A stretch of 7,185 nt of DNA from Gemmatimonadota bacterium (GTDB lineage Bacteria > Gemmatimonadota > Gemmatimonadetes > Longimicrobiales > Longimicrobiaceae): contig JAHWJV010000183.1 in assembly GCA_019348265.1 (NCBI GenBank), positions 1-7,185 on the forward strand, read 5' to 3'. Positions 6,253 through 7,185 of this stretch are shown here, piece by piece. The position numbers and the translations under genes were made by a program. The notes beneath the pieces were generated by a model, which made no database searches, was not told where the DNA came from, and saw only the letters and a list, made by a program, of their open reading frames with translations. Numbering within the stretch: the stretch's first letter is position 1; each line of letters starts with the position of its first letter.

Positions 6253-6849
6253 TCAGGCCGTGTAGCTCACGCCCAACCGCTGCAGCGCCTCTGGCGGACA
6301 GCCGTTCCACATGTGGGGGACGTTGCCGATGTACCGCAGGTCGCGCACACCCACCTGGCTGGACCAGAAGCCCGACGCCACCATGTCGCGGAAGCGGCTG
6401 AAGAAGGAGACGCCGTGGGTGAACTCGGGCTTCGCGCGTGCCGGCCAGGCGATGTCGTCCAGGATCGCGGTCTGCTCGGCGGGCGCGAGCTGGAGGAATG
6501 GCCGCTGGTAGCGGCGCTTGCTCTCCAGGTCCATCCAGGCGAGCCCGCCACGAACCTGGACCCGGGCGCCCTCGCTGGTCACCTCGTCCACGAGCATGAA
6601 GTCGATGAAGTCTACCGTACCGGCGGAGCTGGCGCTCCCGGAGCGCTCGTCGGCGGGGAGGATCAGGTCCGCGAGCACGACGGCGAGCGCGTACTCGTGG
6701 GGTGTGAAGAACTTCCGCTGCTGCGTTTGCGCAGGCGGTGGCGTAGGAGCCGGCGGCGGCACGACCTGCGCCGTGCTCGACGTCGCCCCTACCGCGAACG
6801 GAGAAAGTGCGATCAGGGTCAGCGCCTCGCGGCGATTCATCTCGCTCAT
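6253..6849 (-). CDS. Gluconate 2-dehydrogenase subunit 3 family protein with Tat signal
   Basis: This 198-residue protein is the small partner of a flavin-dependent GMC sugar/alcohol dehydrogenase. It starts with a twin-arginine-type signal: NRREALTLIALSPFAVG at 5-21, with Arg6-Arg7, and likely cleavage after SSTA (residue 27). Members carry a Tat signal and are thought to carry the folded FAD subunit across the membrane with them. A proline-rich linker (about 29-40) separates the signal from the folded domain (about 46-198). Family-like marks are FFTPHEYALAVVLADLILPAD (47-67), FIDFMLVDE (81-89), FFSRFRDMVASGFWSSQVGVRDLRYIG (about 149-175) and the aromatic/Pro tail PHMWNGCP (178-185). The ATG at 6849 overlaps the GMC stop as ATGA and has AGGGGG four to five bases upstream, so the two are almost certainly co-translated. 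A third electron-transfer subunit (cytochrome c) is not visible in the window. Substrate unknown; gluconate itself is not implied by the family name. Confidence 0.9.
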   Translation of the reverse strand: MSEMNRREALTLIALSPFAVGATSSTAQVVPPPAPTPPPAQTQQRKFFTPHEYALAVVLADLILPADERSGSASSAGTVDFIDFMLVDEVTSEGARVQVRGGLAWMDLESKRRYQRPFLQLAPAEQTAILDDIAWPARAKPEFTHGVSFFSRFRDMVASGFWSSQVGVRDLRYIGNVPHMWNGCPPEALQRLGVSYTA

Positions 6850-7185
6850 AGTGCCCCCTGCTTCCGTTGCGCGGTGATGTAGTCGCTGGTCTTCCAGGCG
6901 AGCGCCAGGATGGTCCAGGTGGGGTTCTTGTCCGCCTGCGAGACGAAAGGTCCGCCGTCCGTGACGAAGACGTTCTTCGCGTCGTGCGCCTGGCAGTTCT
7001 TGTTGAGCACGGAGGTGCTCGGGTCGTTGCCCATCCGCGTGGTGCCGAGCTCGTGAATGATGCGGCCGCCGATCGCGATCCCGTACCCCTGCTCCCGGGT
7101 CGGCATCGGCGACATCGGCTCGCCACCCATCTCGGTGATCAGGGCGCGGAAGGTCTCCTGCATGTGCTTCACCTGCAGGTACTCG
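6846..7185 (-). CDS. GMC-family FAD oxidoreductase, C-terminal 112 residues (5' part outside window)
   Basis: The reading frame enters at the right edge with EYLQVKHMQETF and ends with TGA at 6846; the FAD-binding N-terminal part is outside the window. The visible part is the GMC C-terminal domain: RIIHELGTTRMG (His at 7053-7055), then KNVFVTDGGPFVS, then KNPTWTILALAWKTSDYI (Asn at 6924-6926). The His and Asn align in pattern with the catalytic His548/Asn593 of pyranose 2-oxidase (HLGGTHRMG and NPTLTAMSLA), a typical arrangement for sugar-acting GMC enzymes. Such proteins oxidise sugar or glycoside hydroxyls with FAD and, when paired with a subunit-3 protein as here, normally pass electrons to a cytochrome rather than to oxygen. 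The lack of its own visible signal cannot be judged because the N-terminus is missing. The substrate is unknown; glucoside 3-dehydrogenase-like activity is one possibility. Confidence 0.92.
   Translation of the reverse strand, partial: EYLQVKHMQETFRALITEMGGEPMSPMPTREQGYGIAIGGRIIHELGTTRMGNDPSTSVLNKNCQAHDAKNVFVTDGGPFVSQADKNPTWTILALAWKTSDYITAQRKQGAL

Noticed and set aside
5183..7126. A 647-codon minus-strand open frame overlapping the transporter, subunit-3 and GMC genes in another frame
   Set aside because: It crosses three well-supported genes and the gap between them in the wrong frame; the translation is Arg/Ala/Gly-rich without motifs.

Overview
The window is GC-rich, densely packed bacterial DNA in which every supportable gene lies on the minus strand. 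Read in the direction of transcription (right to left) it holds: the C-terminal end of a GMC-family flavoprotein oxidoreductase; a Tat-exported gluconate 2-dehydrogenase subunit 3-type small subunit; an EamA/DMT-family 10-helix transporter; an aldose 1-epimerase (galM-like); a secreted esterase of the esterase D / antigen 85 type; a secreted two-domain protein joining DUF1080 (3-keto-disaccharide hydrolase-like) to a ThuA-like domain; a cytoplasmic Gfo/Idh/MocA-family dehydrogenase; and the first 95 residues of a class I (short, Streptomyces-type) xylose isomerase. GMC oxidoreductases paired with subunit-3 proteins, DUF1080/ThuA proteins and Gfo/Idh/MocA dehydrogenases together are typical of Gemmatimonadota and some Verrucomicrobiota, Planctomycetota and Acidobacteriota. 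Gemmatimonadota is my best guess, but nothing in the window proves the phylum.

Layout: the GMC and subunit-3 genes share an ATGA overlap. A 138-bp gap with a small hairpin follows. The transporter, epimerase and esterase then form a tight run (28-bp gap, then a GTGA overlap). A 142-bp gap with a weak promoter-like element precedes the DUF1080-ThuA gene, the Gfo/Idh/MocA gene (40-bp gap) and xylA (87-bp gap containing a strong hairpin). There are thus probably two or three transcription units, although read-through across all of them is possible. No tRNA, rRNA, CRISPR, insertion sequence or regulator gene was seen.

Functional theme: sugar catabolism, probably of plant-type or other glycosides. 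One reading is hemicellulose use: a secreted esterase strips acyl groups, the mutarotase interconverts anomers and xylose isomerase feeds the pentose pathway. A second, compatible reading is 3-keto-glycoside chemistry: an exported flavin dehydrogenase oxidises a sugar, a secreted DUF1080 protein cleaves the keto-glycoside, and a cytoplasmic NAD(P)-dependent Gfo/Idh/MocA enzyme reduces the keto-sugar. The domain assignments are well supported; the joint pathway is inference. I did not find a wholly new system. The most interesting points are the DUF1080-ThuA fusion and its neighbourhood.
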